Shown: positions 54,233 to 63,890 of the stretch, piece by piece
Layout of the letters: the number at the start of each line of letters is the position of its first letter
How positions within the stretch are numbered: the first letter of the stretch is position 1
Source: QHXM01 sp032160705
GTDB taxonomy: Bacteria > Acidobacteriota > Blastocatellia > Pyrinomonadales > Pyrinomonadaceae
Length of the DNA stretch: 64,000 nucleotides
NCBI GenBank assembly: GCA_032160705.1
Contig: JAVHVE010000017.1
Coordinates: 1 to 64,000, forward strand
Reading direction: 5' to 3'
Notes under the pieces: generated by a model
Seen by the model: only the letters and a program-made list of their open reading frames with translations
Database searches by the model: none
Told to the model about the DNA's origin: nothing
Position numbers and translations under genes: made by a program

Positions 54233-56971
54233 CTATTTTATGACAGCGCTGTCGATGTTCGAGTATGCGGAGTTTCCCGCAGTGTTACGCGCGCGGACGC
54301 GATAATAATAACGCCGATCATGAGTGAGACCGGTATTTGTATAGCTTGTGACGTTAGCACCAACTGTGGCTATTTCCACAAAGCCGCTCGAAGAAGAGGT
54401 CGAGCGTTCGATACGGAAGGATTGTTCATTATTCGACCTGTCCGTCCAACGAAGCGTGGCCTGGCCTTTGTTGAAACTGTCGGCAGTAAGATTCGTGGGA
54501 GCGGCGGGCAATGTTACGGGTGCAGTGATCGTTGCGGTTGTACTGGCACTATTGGTCGCACCCTTATTGTCCGTGACAGTCAGGGTCACAGTATATGTGC
54601 CGGGTGACGAGTAGGCGTGCGTTGGCGTGACGCCTGTGCCCGTTGTGCTATCGCCGAAGTTCCACTGGTACGCTGTAATCGTACCGTCGGCATCGGACGA
54701 GCCGCTGCCATTGAATTGTATGGCCTGTGCGGTCGTCGCATTATACGGCCCACCGGGCTTAGCAACCGGCGGCGTATTTCCCGGAGGTGGCGGCGGTGGC
54801 GGACTATTTGAGACGAGCATGAAGTTGTCGAAGATAGCTTTGCCCGGCGCACTGACGTAGCCCCACGTTCCAGCGCCCAATTCCACGCGCACGGCGGTTA
54901 GCGTTAACTGTCGCGCGACACTTCGCCGCGTAGTCCAGACAGTTCCGTCAGCACTGGTTTCAAATACCAATTGATCTGCTGCCTGGTCATGCCTGAAGCG
55001 CCAGAAGCGATGCTGCACCGCATCATAAGTGATGTTGGTCGAGGTCTTCGCCCCGTTGATCTTTTCCTGAAAGTAGATTTGGCCGTCTTCGATGACGAAG
55101 CGATACCAATTGTTGCTGTCCGTGCCGATGGCAAAGACCGTGTTGGCGCTGTTGACCGCCGTCTGTACCACTTCAACACTGGCGCGCGAGTTAGTTAGGT
55201 TCCACGTCGCTGCCGACACATAGCCATTGAAGTGCTGGCCGGTGAGGGCTGCGAGCGGTGTGATCTCCAGACGTTGGTTCTGTTCGAGCACCGAGACTTG
55301 CGAATCAAACGAGGCGCTTGGCTCATTGAGCGTGCCTAAGTTCCACTTGGCTGTGTCTCGTGTGTTGTCGTTGAAATCGTCGCTCAATCCTGTCGTTGGT
55401 GTGGGCGTCGGTGTCGGGGTAGGCGGCGGCGGTTGCGCGCCAACGAAACGTGCCAGGACGTTGCGCGTCATCTGCTGCGCGGCAGTGTTTAAGCGCGAGG
55501 GGCGCAGATCAGATGAGTTGAAATCATCCAAGCCCCAGCTCCACTGCATCGAGCCGGTGGCGAAAACGGTTGCCCCGCTGGCAGCCGTATAAACCGTCAT
55601 GTCGGCGTAGCGGGTAGCGCCACTATAAATATAGGGTGAATGTGCGATGCCTTGAATTCCCACGGGCGAGTTGGTCGAGATGTGGTCTACTTCGTAGCCG
55701 ACGAGACCTTGCAGATGATCTCCATTCTGAAGTCCCGTTCCGGCGCAAACCCAGTGAGCGGCATTTGTAATCACCAGGTCCACATCAACCGGGTCGGTTT
55801 CATACATCACGCCGATCATCGAGTCTTCCGACCGATTAACAGGAGCGTCCCGCCATTTAGTTGTAATCAGGTAATTATTTGTTGGGTCGCCGTCATTATC
55901 AAGTGGGTCTAAATTAGCAAGGTCTTTATAAGCCACGACGGTGCGATTGGGCGCTCCCGTCGGTTGACTTGTCTCGAAGCGTATTTGCCAGTAGCAGGTA
56001 TTGGAAGAGAAGAAGCCGAGGTTGACGCCCCGGTCGCGCGCCGCTTCGACGTTCGTGCGCATCTGCCATGACCAGTATTCATCATGGCCAACCGAGAGGA
56101 ATGCTTTGTGTGAGAGCAGCAAATTGGCATTAGCATGCGTGTCAACGCTGGTGCAGTAGGTAACGTCGTAGCCCTCACGTTCAAGCCACCGCACCATGTT
56201 GTACTCCCATCCGGCGCTGGACGTTTCGTAGGCCGGTTGGACATTGGCGATGAACTCGCCAGCCCCGACGTAGGCGGCGGCGGTTTGATTATTGCCGATA
56301 GCGTAAGGACGATTGAAGGAAACCTTTTGCGCCGGGCCGTTCGTGCTGTTCCAGTTATAGAGAGATTTTCCGCCCCAGTTGTTATAAGCCTGAAAGGTCG
56401 TCACGCTTGATTGAAAAAGATAATCCGACACACGCGCATCATCGCGCACGACGAAAAGAATATAGCTTTGCTTGCCCGTCGAAGCGGTCAGCTTCGCCAG
56501 ATAGACGCCGCTGGCCCAATCGGTCGGGTCTGCTGTATTCGGAATGGTGAGCAGGTATGGATTAGTCCAGCGACACTCAATCAAACCAGCCTGTGATGAA
56601 TCTGGCGTCGGGATAGGCTGTTGCGTGCCTGTGCGCGTGACCGCGCTCAAGACCTGCCGCGCTCCCGCCCCGCCGTACCAACCCATGCGGAAAATCTCTA
56701 TCGTGTAGCTTGGCGCTGCGGTGTTGACGAAGAGACTGATCTGTCCGCCGCGATTGACGCTGGTGAGCGAAGCATAGCCTTCGATTTCACGGCTCGTCGC
56801 AGGATTCGTCAGCTTCCAAGAGGTCGTGCCCGCTTTCGCATTTTCCGTCTGGATAGGATTGACGGCGTAAGCGGTCGCAGTTAGCAGCAGCACACAGGCG
56901 GCAAGACAGGCAAAGCGGCGCAAGCAACTGAAGACAAAGTCCGAGCGCATTATTCGAGTGAGCTGGGGCAT
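54233..56971 (-). CDS. Secreted multidomain protein with N,N-dimethylformamidase-beta-like domain, LamG-like, PKD and FN3
   Basis: 912 aa. The signal peptide (FACLAACVLLLTATAYA) is followed by a domain of the N,N-dimethylformamidase beta-subunit type (about 40-505: EIEGYASLTSVNRGGQISLFV, VTTFQAYNNWGGKSLYN, VRWLEREGYDVTYCTSVD, LSVGHDEYWSW). A Pro/Thr linker (about 510-527), a concanavalin-like domain (about 528-715), a PKD domain (about 735-815, AYQWNFGDS) and an FN3 domain (about 820-912) follow. The catalytic function of the first domain in secreted proteins is not established. ATG 56971 has AAGGA 8 bases upstream. Confidence 0.88.
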   Translation of the reverse strand: MPQLTRIMRSDFVFSCLRRFACLAACVLLLTATAYAVNPIQTENAKAGTTSWKLTNPATSREIEGYASLTSVNRGGQISLFVNTAAPSYTIEIFRMGWYGGAGARQVLSAVTRTGTQQPIPTPDSSQAGLIECRWTNPYLLTIPNTADPTDWASGVYLAKLTASTGKQSYILFVVRDDARVSDYLFQSSVTTFQAYNNWGGKSLYNWNSTNGPAQKVSFNRPYAIGNNQTAAAYVGAGEFIANVQPAYETSSAGWEYNMVRWLEREGYDVTYCTSVDTHANANLLLSHKAFLSVGHDEYWSWQMRTNVEAARDRGVNLGFFSSNTCYWQIRFETSQPTGAPNRTVVAYKDLANLDPLDNDGDPTNNYLITTKWRDAPVNRSEDSMIGVMYETDPVDVDLVITNAAHWVCAGTGLQNGDHLQGLVGYEVDHISTNSPVGIQGIAHSPYIYSGATRYADMTVYTAASGATVFATGSMQWSWGLDDFNSSDLRPSRLNTAAQQMTRNVLARFVGAQPPPPTPTPTPTPTTGLSDDFNDNTRDTAKWNLGTLNEPSASFDSQVSVLEQNQRLEITPLAALTGQHFNGYVSAATWNLTNSRASVEVVQTAVNSANTVFAIGTDSNNWYRFVIEDGQIYFQEKINGAKTSTNITYDAVQHRFWRFRHDQAADQLVFETSADGTVWTTRRSVARQLTLTAVRVELGAGTWGYVSAPGKAIFDNFMLVSNSPPPPPPPGNTPPVAKPGGPYNATTAQAIQFNGSGSSDADGTITAYQWNFGDSTTGTGVTPTHAYSSPGTYTVTLTVTDNKGATNSASTTATITAPVTLPAAPTNLTADSFNKGQATLRWTDRSNNEQSFRIERSTSSSSGFVEIATVGANVTSYTNTGLTHDRRYYYRVRARNTAGNSAYSNIDSAVIK

Positions 56972-57296
56972 CAGATGATTCCTTAACCGTAAATGGCGTA
57001 AAACTCTTGAAAGCAGAATACCTAAGAAGGATCGGCGACTCTCCGTGCTCAAGGTTCCCGAAGATCAAACCGGCAAGTTCGAATTGGTCGCTCGTTTATG
57101 TATCGCGCACCATAAAGCCGTCCCGCAGAAATGTCAATATTTTCGCAAGAGCAACTGCCGACTATCTTATTAAATTCACAACAGCGCGAGTCTTTACTAT
57201 CAACAGGCGTATCAAGCGTCGCACCAATCCTTAATAAAAAGGGTATCCCCTTATGTTTATAAGGAGATGTCTAACCGACTGGGGTTTCCATAACTA
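56972..57296 (-). promoter_or_regulatory. Promoter and 5' leader of the dimethylformamidase-like gene
   Basis: A strong sigma-70-type promoter reads TTGACA (57132-57137), 17-bp spacer, TATGGT (57109-57114) on the minus strand. The following leader of about 130 bases can form GCGAC/GTCGC and GGTT/AACC pairings, but I cannot assign a riboswitch class. The part beyond 57137 is AT-rich and empty. Confidence 0.65.
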
Positions 57297-58586
57297 TTAG
57301 GATGCGGCGAGTAATTCCTGCAAGATGCGTCCGAATTCATGGGCGACCTGTGCGGCTTCGTATTTTTGGCGGATGCTGGCAGTTCCCCAGGTGTCGGCGG
57401 CGTCTGCCCTGCTGCGCCTGAGAGCGGAGAGAAAAGCACCAATCACCTCCGCCGTCGCACTCAAATCAGATGGGTCAGCAACCCAACCACCGAGCTGGTT
57501 GATAAGGGTCGCGGCTGCTCCGGGCGGAGTCAGCCCGAGGATTGGCCGCCCCGCGCCAAGATAATCAACCAGCTTGGAAGGCAAAAACACGCTTTTCTCT
57601 GCCGGGGCGTCTATGATGAGAAGCCCATCAGCGGACGCCATCAGCGCAAGGCTCTCAAGATATTTGACGGGCGGCTTAACGACAACAAGTCCCTCCGGCA
57701 AATCTCCCAATCCCAATTTATCCAACGCCAGGTCATACGTCGGGCCGATTAACTCAAAGCTGACATCATGGAGAGTTGAAGGATTAGAAGAAAGTATCCG
57801 GCTCAAGGCGCTGAAGAGCGGCTTTGGCGTGCGACGGCCATACAGGTCGCCCAGATGTCTGATCGTCAATCTGGAGTTTTGCTGAGCGTGGGATGTCTCG
57901 TACAGTCCAGCATCGAAAGCGTGTGGCAGCACGCGGGCTTTCGGTCTTAACTCTCCCGCGTATTTCCGCATCACCAGATCGAGCGTTTCCTGAGATGTGA
58001 AGATTAACCTGTCGGCAGCATTCACTACCTTCCGCTCCAGTGAAAGATTCATCGCTCTGGTCAGCGGGTCGTAGTTGTGAAATGGATTATCCGCCCACGG
58101 GTCGCTAAAGTGCGCAATCCAGGGCCACCCGTATCGCCTCTTCAACTCTAAACCAATCAGATGATCGCTCATCGGAGCACCAAAAGTTACCAGCACGTCG
58201 GGGCTGTAATGCTCATCGCGCACGTAGGCTTCAATAGCTTTCAAGACCGCGCTCTTCCAGGAACGCTGCTGGTCGGGAGTCTTATTCCACACCGGCAGAT
58301 TAAACCTGTAAGCAATTCCGTTAACGCGGTTCTTCCATGCTGGAATCGAAAATGGAACGCGCACAGCTTTTTCGAGAAAGGCTTCCGCCGCCTCCACCAT
58401 TGTTTTGTCCTGACGCGAATCCTTTTCGTCGTAATCCGCGCAGACCAACACGGCGGGATTTGGAAGATGCTTCAAGAGACGAGCCACCTGGACGGCTCTC
58501 GGCAATGAGCTTGGAGAATAGGTGAATGAGACGGCGAGAATTTTGGATGCTTGAAGATTTGCTTGCGCGCTATGTTTGGAGGCCAT
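57297..58586 (-). CDS. Glycosyltransferase, GT4-like
   Basis: 429 aa. A GT-B type fold with an N-terminal sugar-acceptor part (LAVSFTYSPSSLPRAVQVARLLKHL) and a C-terminal nucleotide-sugar part (LTIRHLGDLYGRRTPKPL, LPSKLVDYLGAGRPILGLTPPGAAATLI). The usual EX7E-type motif is weak (ASADGLLIIDAPAEKSVFLPSKLVD). It probably builds the exopolysaccharide repeat unit. It lies between the flippase and the secreted multidomain gene, all on the minus strand. Confidence 0.85.
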   Translation of the reverse strand: MASKHSAQANLQASKILAVSFTYSPSSLPRAVQVARLLKHLPNPAVLVCADYDEKDSRQDKTMVEAAEAFLEKAVRVPFSIPAWKNRVNGIAYRFNLPVWNKTPDQQRSWKSAVLKAIEAYVRDEHYSPDVLVTFGAPMSDHLIGLELKRRYGWPWIAHFSDPWADNPFHNYDPLTRAMNLSLERKVVNAADRLIFTSQETLDLVMRKYAGELRPKARVLPHAFDAGLYETSHAQQNSRLTIRHLGDLYGRRTPKPLFSALSRILSSNPSTLHDVSFELIGPTYDLALDKLGLGDLPEGLVVVKPPVKYLESLALMASADGLLIIDAPAEKSVFLPSKLVDYLGAGRPILGLTPPGAAATLINQLGGWVADPSDLSATAEVIGAFLSALRRSRADAADTWGTASIRQKYEAAQVAHEFGRILQELLAAS

Positions 58587-58638
58587 GAGCTAAAAGTGCC
58601 ATGAAGAATTGATTACAGCCTGTGGCAATTCTTTCCTT

Positions 58639-60189
58639 TCATTGATGCGCTGGCTTCTCTCTTTTGATGAGCAGAGGAAGCAAGCTTTTCATATCCTGAA
58701 GCGCACGTCTTCCCGCCGGTAAGATAATCAGAATTAAAAATGTCACTCCGACTGCCAGACCGAAACTAATACTGAGCCCCGCGAGCGGTTTGACATCCAC
58801 CAGCCACCAGTGACGAACCGCCAGCAACACGGCCAGGACGCCGAGCGATGCACAGGCAGAAGGCGCGATGGTGCGATAGAAATCAACGGTTCTAACCGGG
58901 CCTTCGCGCCCGACGAACCAGAACAGGAAGGGCGCGCGAATACAAATATCAACTGCGGCATAAGAGGCTGCGACACCGACCGCCCCCCAGGGCAAGCCGA
59001 TGATGATGGAGACGATAGCAATCAATCCCAGGATGTTGCCGACCTTGAACATGCGCTTCGTCCTGCCCTGCGTCGTGAACAGCCAGCCAACGGTATTGCC
59101 TACAGGTTGCAGCAAACCCGCGATGCCGAGCAGCGTGAAGATGGGACTGACGCCCATCCATTTCTCTCCGAGCACCAGTTGCACCAACCAGCCGGAGGTG
59201 GCGATCATGAAAGCCACGCCCGGCATCGTGAGCATGGTGAGTTTCTCCAGAATCCGCAAGTAGGCTTGCCTGTAACGCTCCGGCGAATCCGCCAAGCGGC
59301 TCAAGGCAGGCACGACCACAGCCGTCACAGGGCTGTTGATCTGCTCAATGGGCAGGAGCAGTAGTTGATAAGCTTTCGCGTAGAGACCCAACTGCTGTGG
59401 CCCCCAGAAGCGTCCGATGAGCAGGTTATCAAGGTTGCGTGCAAAGTAGTTGACCATGCTGAAGCCCGTGAGATTTCCGCCCAGAGCAAGCATCGGACGA
59501 ACTCCCGAATTACGCTTCGGTGCGCCCGGTCGCCAGTCGCACATCATCCAGACGCCTGCGGCGTTTGTGAAGGCGGTGGCAAACTGGCTCAGCACCAGCG
59601 CCCAGTAGCCCGCCCCGCACCATGCAGCGATGATCGCGGTGAGGATTCCGGCCAGCAGCGAGATGAGGTCAATCCCTGCGAGCGCAGCAAAGCGCATTTG
59701 CCTTTGCAGTAGCGCCTGATGTTGAACGGTCAGGCCGCCAAAGATGAACGTCGCGGCCAGGCCAATGGTAATCCATGTCAGGCGCGGCTCACCATAGAAC
59801 AAGGCGACAAGGGGTGCTGTCGCCATTGTCAGCAGCATCAGCGCCACACTGATCGAAACATTGATCCAGAAGAGAGTGCTGACCTGATGGTGCGTGATCT
59901 CGGCTCTCTGCACTGTGGCCAGCGAGAGTCCCAGGTCTTTGAACATCGAGATAAACCCGATGATGACGATGACCATGCCGATCAATCCGTAATCCTGCGG
60001 CGTGAGCAGCCGAGCAAGCACGATGGTCGAGGACATGCTCACGATGAACTTGATGCCCTGTGCTGCGACCGTCACGGCGCTGCCGCGCGCCGAACGACTC
60101 TTCAGCGTGGCCGTCAGATGGTCGGTGCGAAAATGTCGCTCCGGGTCGGAGGGCAAGTCTAAAGGATTTGGGATCGGACTATCCGGCAT
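58639..60189 (-). CDS. Oligosaccharide flippase (Wzx/MOP superfamily)
   Basis: 516 aa, 12-14 membrane helices. The start region GSAVTVAAQGIKFIVSMSSTIVLARLLTPQDYGLIGMV is typical of the WzxC/TuaB-like branch, followed by LGLSLATVQRAEITHHQVSTLFWIN. It moves lipid-linked repeat units across the inner membrane. ATG 60189 (MPDSPIPNPLDL) is preferred; a GTG 14 codons upstream lies in the ACACGAA repeat. No strong ribosome site is visible for either. Confidence 0.9.
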   Translation of the reverse strand: MPDSPIPNPLDLPSDPERHFRTDHLTATLKSRSARGSAVTVAAQGIKFIVSMSSTIVLARLLTPQDYGLIGMVIVIIGFISMFKDLGLSLATVQRAEITHHQVSTLFWINVSISVALMLLTMATAPLVALFYGEPRLTWITIGLAATFIFGGLTVQHQALLQRQMRFAALAGIDLISLLAGILTAIIAAWCGAGYWALVLSQFATAFTNAAGVWMMCDWRPGAPKRNSGVRPMLALGGNLTGFSMVNYFARNLDNLLIGRFWGPQQLGLYAKAYQLLLLPIEQINSPVTAVVVPALSRLADSPERYRQAYLRILEKLTMLTMPGVAFMIATSGWLVQLVLGEKWMGVSPIFTLLGIAGLLQPVGNTVGWLFTTQGRTKRMFKVGNILGLIAIVSIIIGLPWGAVGVAASYAAVDICIRAPFLFWFVGREGPVRTVDFYRTIAPSACASLGVLAVLLAVRHWWLVDVKPLAGLSISFGLAVGVTFLILIILPAGRRALQDMKSLLPLLIKREKPAHQ

Positions 60190-60224
60190 CTTTTCGAGTT
60201 TCAGATAAAGGGCACAAAAGAATT

Positions 60225-60296
60225 GAACCACGAAGTCACACGAAACGACACGAAAGGCGGCCTCTGTTCGTGTCGTTTCGTGTGACTTCGTGGTTT
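60225..60296. repeat. Word-hairpin repeat, ACACGAA family (copy 3)
   Basis: A 29-bp perfect stem: 60226-60254 with 60267-60295 around a 12-nt loop, built from ACCACGAA, CACACGAAACG words. It is the most perfect of the three copies. It lies between the flippase start and the glycosyltransferase stop at 60348. Confidence 0.93.
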
Positions 60297-60347
60297 ATCT
60301 TTCTCATCTTTAACGGCTATCCTGCTACGTCGAACTGACGTTAAACT

Positions 60348-61520
60348 TCAAGATGCTCGACGGGAAGTTGCACCAGACCCGCTTAGCATGGAGGTGAATA
60401 ATTCCAGATACTCGGAGACTATCTTCTCTTGACTAAAACGTTCTTCAACTCTCGCCCGCGCCGCTTTCCTGATGCGCGCTCGCTCTTCCTCGCTCAATTG
60501 CATGACATCTTCAATGGCGGCGGCCAGAGCATCGACCGACTCAGGCTCTACCAGAAATCCTGTGCGCCCGTTTTCAATCACCTCAGGAATCCCGCCCACA
60601 CGCGTTGCCAAAGAGAGCGCCCCACAAGCTCCCGCTTCCAGCAAGGTCAAAGGAAAACCCTCTGAGCGCGAAGGCATGATGACCAGTCGCGCCTTGCGAT
60701 ACAACGGCGCGAGGCGTTCACGCGACACAGCGCCTGTGAACTCAACGAAGCGTGTGATGCCCAATTCCTCTGCCAGAGATTTGAGAGTTTCCATTTCAGG
60801 GCCATCGCCGACGAGACGAAGAATAGTTTCAGGCATCAGGGAATGTATCTTCGCCCACGCTTTCAAGAGGATGTCCACCCCTTTCACCTGATGCAGGCGT
60901 CCGACATACAGGAGATAGGGCGCGGACGTTTCCTCATCGTCGCCAGCTTTATCAACAGCCTCAAGCCACGCTTCTTCTAATCCATTATGAATAATCTGCG
61001 ATTTATTTTGGATGAACGGGTAAAGAGCTATCGCGTCGTCGAGGAGCGACTGGCTGACTGCTGTCACCACCTCAGCCCTTTGCAACAGGCGACGCTGCCA
61101 ATCTTTGAAATGCGGCTCGGTGTGTGGATAGTTTCTAATCTCGCTCCCGTGCAGCGTCACCACCATCCGCCAATCGTGCGGCAGCAGTCGAGCGCCGATG
61201 ACTGGCAGCGCCTGCGAACAAGGAAAATGAACGTTGACGATGTTTGGCTTGAAATCCCGAAGCACCTGTAGGAACTGACCCGTGCTGCGAGCAAAAGAAG
61301 CCCAGGAACGCGGACGTTGATAGACAGGATACGTCGAGGATTTGACCGACCACACAGGAATATCAGAAAGGAGTCGCTTGCCGGTCACGCCATTGGTCGT
61401 CTCCACCACACCGGCTTGGTGACCTCGCGCTCTCAAGCCTGCCGACAATTGACGGACGACGGTTTCCACTCCGCCCACGGATCCCAACTCGGCAAAATGA
61501 CAGAGAAGAACTTTCATCAT
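60348..61520 (-). CDS. Glycosyltransferase family 4
   Basis: 390 aa GT-B enzyme. The N-terminal GSVGGVETVVRQLSAGLRARGH is the usual glycine-rich loop. In the C-terminal half, YLLYVGRLHQVKGVDILLKAW, LVGDGPEMETL and the EX7E motif within SEGFPLTLLEAGACG mark GT4. It transfers a sugar from an NDP-sugar, probably to the growing lipid-linked exopolysaccharide unit; donor and acceptor are unknown. It lies downstream of the methyltransferase in the same direction. Confidence 0.92.
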   Translation of the reverse strand: MMKVLLCHFAELGSVGGVETVVRQLSAGLRARGHQAGVVETTNGVTGKRLLSDIPVWSVKSSTYPVYQRPRSWASFARSTGQFLQVLRDFKPNIVNVHFPCSQALPVIGARLLPHDWRMVVTLHGSEIRNYPHTEPHFKDWQRRLLQRAEVVTAVSQSLLDDAIALYPFIQNKSQIIHNGLEEAWLEAVDKAGDDEETSAPYLLYVGRLHQVKGVDILLKAWAKIHSLMPETILRLVGDGPEMETLKSLAEELGITRFVEFTGAVSRERLAPLYRKARLVIMPSRSEGFPLTLLEAGACGALSLATRVGGIPEVIENGRTGFLVEPESVDALAAAIEDVMQLSEEERARIRKAARARVEERFSQEKIVSEYLELFTSMLSGSGATSRRAS

Positions 61521-61549
61521 CTACGCGCTATCGGTGGCGGCGACCAAGC

Positions 61550-62551
61550 TTAAGCGGTCTTTCTGGCGATGACGAAGATGCCGTCAACGAGAAGCTCATC
61601 GTCCGTCATGTTTCTGAAATCGCCGCTCAGCTTCGGACGAATGTCCTTGACGAGAGAAAGCGTCGCGTCATCGTAATCAACATTGAGCGCGATGCTCTCT
61701 TTGTGCGGAGACAAATCGCCGCGGCCTCCTCTGCCGATAATATCCGTAATCAGGATTTTGACCTCGTAGCTCAAGTTTTCCAGCAGCCCCCGGTAATAGC
61801 TCATCTTCTTGCGGTTTGGTTTGCCGGAGCCTTCGGCCATCAGGCGGTAAACGGAATCCGAGATGGTCAAGAATGTTAAGGGGTTCATGCCGTAGTCGCG
61901 GAACATTCCCTGATCGCTGAGGTCTATTTTGTGCAGCATCAGGCCGCCGGGCTTCAATATCCGGTGCATGGCGGCGAAGGCCGGGCCGGGATCGAAGATA
62001 TCTTGAATCGCGCCGCGCGAGATGACGTAATCAAACGGCTCTGCCGTCTTCAACTCTTCCGAGTTCTCCACGTCAACGCCGTAGATGCATTTGATTTTGT
62101 CCGGGTCGGTCTTGATGCTGTCAGTCAAGTCGACGGCCTCGTCAAAGCGCCTCTTTTCCTCATCGCTCAATGTTTCTCGCAGTGCCTGATAAATTTTGCG
62201 CTCCTGCTCCTTGTCGCGCTTTGAATAAAACTTGTCGAGACAAACCACCTGTGCCGCGCCCGTGGCGAGAAACCTCAAGGCCACACCGATGTTGTCGCCA
62301 AAGCCAAGCTCGAAGAGGCGCTTTCCGCGAAGGTTGTCCGGCGTCAACTCGCCGTATTGCAGGTAATCCTCGAACTGTGTGTTGATGTAAGCAAGACTGT
62401 CGGCGAGCGGGATGTGGCTGTGCGTTGAGCCGTGCAGCGATTCGGTGTTGCCCGAAGCGAAGCGCCGCTTGAACTGCCAGTTGTGATAAATCTTGTAGGC
62501 AACGAGCGCCGTTTTCGATTTCGTCGCCATGTTCTTCAATTCGTCTTTCAT
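61550..62551 (-). CDS. SAM-dependent methyltransferase
   Basis: 333 aa. A class I Rossmann-like fold is suggested by LRGKRLFELGFGDNIGVALRFLATGA (motif I region), VVCLDKFYSKRD, FDYVISRGAIQDIFDPGPAFAAMHRILKPGGLMLHKIDLSD. It probably modifies the glycan or its precursor in this locus. ATG 62551 is chosen for GAGGAA upstream; an extra seven codons precede it in the longer frame. It is located between a deacetylase-like gene and GT4. Confidence 0.85.
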   Translation of the reverse strand: MKDELKNMATKSKTALVAYKIYHNWQFKRRFASGNTESLHGSTHSHIPLADSLAYINTQFEDYLQYGELTPDNLRGKRLFELGFGDNIGVALRFLATGAAQVVCLDKFYSKRDKEQERKIYQALRETLSDEEKRRFDEAVDLTDSIKTDPDKIKCIYGVDVENSEELKTAEPFDYVISRGAIQDIFDPGPAFAAMHRILKPGGLMLHKIDLSDQGMFRDYGMNPLTFLTISDSVYRLMAEGSGKPNRKKMSYYRGLLENLSYEVKILITDIIGRGGRGDLSPHKESIALNVDYDDATLSLVKDIRPKLSGDFRNMTDDELLVDGIFVIARKTA

Positions 62552-62617
62552 CTGTAACTTTCCTCGTCTCAAAAATTTTCAGCCTGAGCTTTCATCTCAG
62601 AAAAAGCTCAAAGTCTT

Positions 62618-63829
62618 CTAACTCAACTGGTGAACGACCGCATCCGTTCCCTTCTCAGCCTGTTCAGGCTTTGCGGCCTGCATAATTTGTCGCAAACGAT
62701 AATCACGATAGAGTCCGGGGTCGCCCTCGCGCCCGTCAATCGCTGCCATCGCGATATTGAACATCTCGCGCGCGCTGGCAAAATGCAGCTTGAACTGGCC
62801 TGTGCGCTCCGACAATTCCAAAGCTTCCAAAAGAAATCGCTGCATCACGTCGCCGATCATCGCGGGCTGGTCTTCATCGAAAAATCCGTGACAGTAGAGC
62901 TTGACGAAAACCCAGTCGGGGCGACCTGTGATGCCAATGTGCGTCCCGCGCCAGCGATTTAGCCGTGACGATGTCGGCGGGTAAATAGCAGTCAGCGCGC
63001 CGTTGTCAATGCGCGGGACAGGCAACCCATGAAAACGCCGCTCCCAATCGAAGGCCAAGGGCCCTGTGAAGATGAGGGGCAGCTTCGCCTTGTCGCCAAC
63101 CCTCGCGCTTGGTCCTGAGCGATGCGGTTTTTGCTCGGTCAGAGGATGGCCGCACTGGTAAATGGCGTTGATGCGCGCGACCTGCGAGATGTCAGGCGCA
63201 GAGGGCAAGGTCAAATCGGCGTAGCAGCCTGTCTCGGCGAGAATCTGCATCTCGGAATCAACGCCGCAGCATCTTCCGCGCGCCGAATTGGCCAGCGCCC
63301 AGTTGCCGTGAACGAAGGCGTACCTTGGTGATTCGTCTGCCTCCATTCGGGAGAGACATTTGTGTTCTTCTGCGAGCGCGTCACGAAATTCGATGAGCGT
63401 CCGCTTTGTGTTCTCAGCCGTGTCGGGCTGGTCAACGCCGTGATGCAGATGAATCTCAACCTCACCCAACCCTTCGGCCTGAAGCTCAGCCATTCGCTCC
63501 AGAAGCGGGCGATGATATTGTTCGGCGGGATAAAAATTGGTGTGGCGAAACGAAGTTCCGTCATGGTCTCGAACCGCTTCACCGATGGCGCGCGCCTGCG
63601 CGCACCAGTCTTCGAGCCGCCGTTGCTGTGTTGATAAATCAAGAATAGTGCCGTCAGCGCTCCACCCCGGCTCGAAATGATTGGCGATGACGAAAATCAG
63701 GCGTTGCGGAGCGCTCCCGTCCGTCATCCGCCGCACCAGTTCGGAGGCGCGCCAGAACGGATAACGCAGCAGCCACGGCAGCGACCATGCGAGTTTGGTA
63801 AAAGTGCCTGGGCTGTCTTTAGCGTACAT
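62618..63829 (-). CDS. Hypothetical protein, possibly polysaccharide-deacetylase-like
   Basis: 403 aa, no clear signal peptide. Features are RLIFVIANHFEPGW, EVEIHLHHGVDQPDTAENT, RYAFVHGNWALANSARG and CYADLTLPSAPDISQVARIN. The His-rich motifs on predicted strand ends are suggestive of a NodB/TIM-barrel type deacetylase or related hydrolase common in EPS clusters, but the classic NodB motifs are not exact, so this is a weak inference. Four Cys are present. It starts the glycan part of the locus, upstream of the methyltransferase. Confidence 0.65.
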   Translation of the reverse strand: MYAKDSPGTFTKLAWSLPWLLRYPFWRASELVRRMTDGSAPQRLIFVIANHFEPGWSADGTILDLSTQQRRLEDWCAQARAIGEAVRDHDGTSFRHTNFYPAEQYHRPLLERMAELQAEGLGEVEIHLHHGVDQPDTAENTKRTLIEFRDALAEEHKCLSRMEADESPRYAFVHGNWALANSARGRCCGVDSEMQILAETGCYADLTLPSAPDISQVARINAIYQCGHPLTEQKPHRSGPSARVGDKAKLPLIFTGPLAFDWERRFHGLPVPRIDNGALTAIYPPTSSRLNRWRGTHIGITGRPDWVFVKLYCHGFFDEDQPAMIGDVMQRFLLEALELSERTGQFKLHFASAREMFNIAMAAIDGREGDPGLYRDYRLRQIMQAAKPEQAEKGTDAVVHQLS

Positions 63830-63890
63830 GCTCTTTTTGCTTGTTCCTCGAATCTTAAAAGTGAGCGTTGCGGGGCTCTTCGGAATTTAA

